DNA of 64,000 nucleotides from Nitrosomonas aestuarii (lineage in GTDB: Bacteria; Pseudomonadota; Gammaproteobacteria; Burkholderiales; Nitrosomonadaceae), in assembly GCF_003046585.1 (NCBI RefSeq), contig NZ_QAAE01000014.1, forward strand, positions 1-64,000. The letters are read 5' to 3'. The notes below the pieces were generated by a model. That model made no database searches and had not been told where the DNA came from. It was given only the letters and a program-made list of their open reading frames with translations. Of the stretch, positions 63,327-64,000 are shown one piece after another. The position numbers were made by a program, and so were the translations under genes. Each line of letters starts with the position of its first letter. The stretch's first letter is position 1.

Positions 63327-64000
63327 TTATTTGGTGCCTACGATCAACCCATGATCCAGCGATAGATTGTGACGCTGTGTTTTTTGAAACCCGGCGTCCC
63401 GCATCCAGGATTCATATTCGTTCCATGTATAAAGCATGCCTAGCCCGGTTGCAATGGCAAGAAAATAGGGTGAGCCTATGGCAGCAGTCAGCGGGCCGGT
63501 CTCGTCGTCATGTTGCATCATATTAAAAATAGCGACCTTGCCATTCGGTGGCAGTGATTCATAACATTTCCTGAACAATTCTCTGTCTTTCTCTTCGCTC
63601 CAGATAGTGAAGAAGTGACAAAACATCAGGTAGTCAGCATCTTTGGGAAATGAATCATTAAAACAATTGCCGGCAACTGCATCGAGACGATCAGACAGGC
63701 CGTGCGCGGCGATATTTTCTTTGGCGATTTCGCATACGGTGGGTGAATCAAAAACCGTTGCTTTGAGATGCGGCCATCGCTTGGCCAGCGCAATAATATT
63801 CGTGCCATCACCACCGCCAACGTCTACCAGATGTTTCACATCGCTTAAATCCATAAATTGGACCATCTCGGCATTGGTTTGCACTGATAATTCCTGCATG
63901 GCTTCCTGAAATATCTTTTCCAGTTCAGGTTCATGTGCCAGCCGCTGGTAGAGCGTAGGTTCGTCTCCCGAAAATTCTTTTAAGCCAACATTCTTGTTTT
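63327..64000 (-). CDS. SAM-dependent O-methyltransferase, 5' end outside the window
   Basis: Class I methyltransferase of the O-methyltransferase family 2 type (CrtF/BchU, COMT-like). SAM motif I is LVDVGGGDGTNIIALAK, acidic loop VFDSPTVCEIAKENI, then CHFFTIWSEEKDRELFRKCYESLPPNGKVAIFNM (split over the core, catalytic His in CHFFTIW). The reading frame stays open to the edge (KNVGLKEFSGDEPTLYQRLAHEPELEK region before the ATG at 63899), so the gene extends past base 64000 and lacks its N-terminal dimerisation domain here. Substrate unknown; secondary metabolite or carotenoid-like compounds are usual for the family. Confidence 0.87.
   Translation of the reverse strand, partial: NKNVGLKEFSGDEPTLYQRLAHEPELEKIFQEAMQELSVQTNAEMVQFMDLSDVKHLVDVGGGDGTNIIALAKRWPHLKATVFDSPTVCEIAKENIAAHGLSDRLDAVAGNCFNDSFPKDADYLMFCHFFTIWSEEKDRELFRKCYESLPPNGKVAIFNMMQHDDETGPLTAAIGSPYFLAIATGLGMLYTWNEYESWMRDAGFQKTQRHNLSLDHGLIVGTK

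Overview
The window comes from a betaproteobacterial ammonia oxidiser, most likely Nitrosomonas or a close relative. The strongest evidence is at the left edge: the first 51 bases encode the C-terminus of AmoB (ammonia monooxygenase subunit B), followed by a terminator, an amoD/amoE-type gene and copC-copD. This is the amoCAB-(E)D-copCD order of betaproteobacterial ammonia oxidisers. The DNA is moderately AT-rich, and the housekeeping genes (glnS, rplM-rpsI, argC, erpA, tyrS, cysM) look betaproteobacterial. I saw no tRNA, rRNA, CRISPR array or intact insertion sequence.

Layout. 0-4 kb: amo operon tail and copper genes; CopD is fused to a cytochrome c domain and a thioredoxin-like domain. 4-8.7 kb: a minus-strand c-di-GMP module (periplasmic binding-like protein, outer-membrane barrel protein, GGDEF-EAL enzyme). 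8.7-19.9 kb: a minus-strand block of exosortase A/PEP-CTERM-associated genes (acyltransferase, amidotransferase, PLP decarboxylase, acyl-CoA ligase, response regulator PrsR, kinase PrsK, lipid-linked sugar transferase), without exosortase A itself. 20.3-24.7 kb: an ABC exporter operon with a CrtC/AttH-like protein. 25-32 kb: D,D-carboxypeptidase, hydrolase, ComEA-like protein, cysM, and a ydbH-ynbE-ydbL envelope operon. 32-43.9 kb: ordinary housekeeping genes.

44-55.3 kb is an accessory copper region: two adjacent multicopper-oxidase-like proteins with an AraC regulator and a four-copy, helically phased direct repeat; a porin; then a secreted beta-propeller protein, a Sco copper chaperone and a secreted unknown. 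The two oxidase-like proteins have reciprocally lost copper motifs: one keeps only the first two T2/T3 motifs, the other only the last two plus the type-1 site. They may therefore build one copper centre between two subunits.

57.7-63.2 kb is a second protein-sorting locus: a 777-residue fusion of a fatty-acid hydroxylase/sterol desaturase domain with an exosortase and an EpsI-like tail, preceded in the same operon by an 82-residue secreted protein that ends in a membrane segment and a basic cluster (candidate dedicated substrate). Nearby are a CDP-archaeol-synthase-like gene and a canonical PEP-CTERM protein with a sigma-54 promoter, which fits control by PrsK/PrsR. The window ends inside an O-methyltransferase gene.

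The main candidates for something undescribed are the hydroxylase-exosortase fusion with its small partner, and the reciprocally degenerate oxidase pair with its phased operator.
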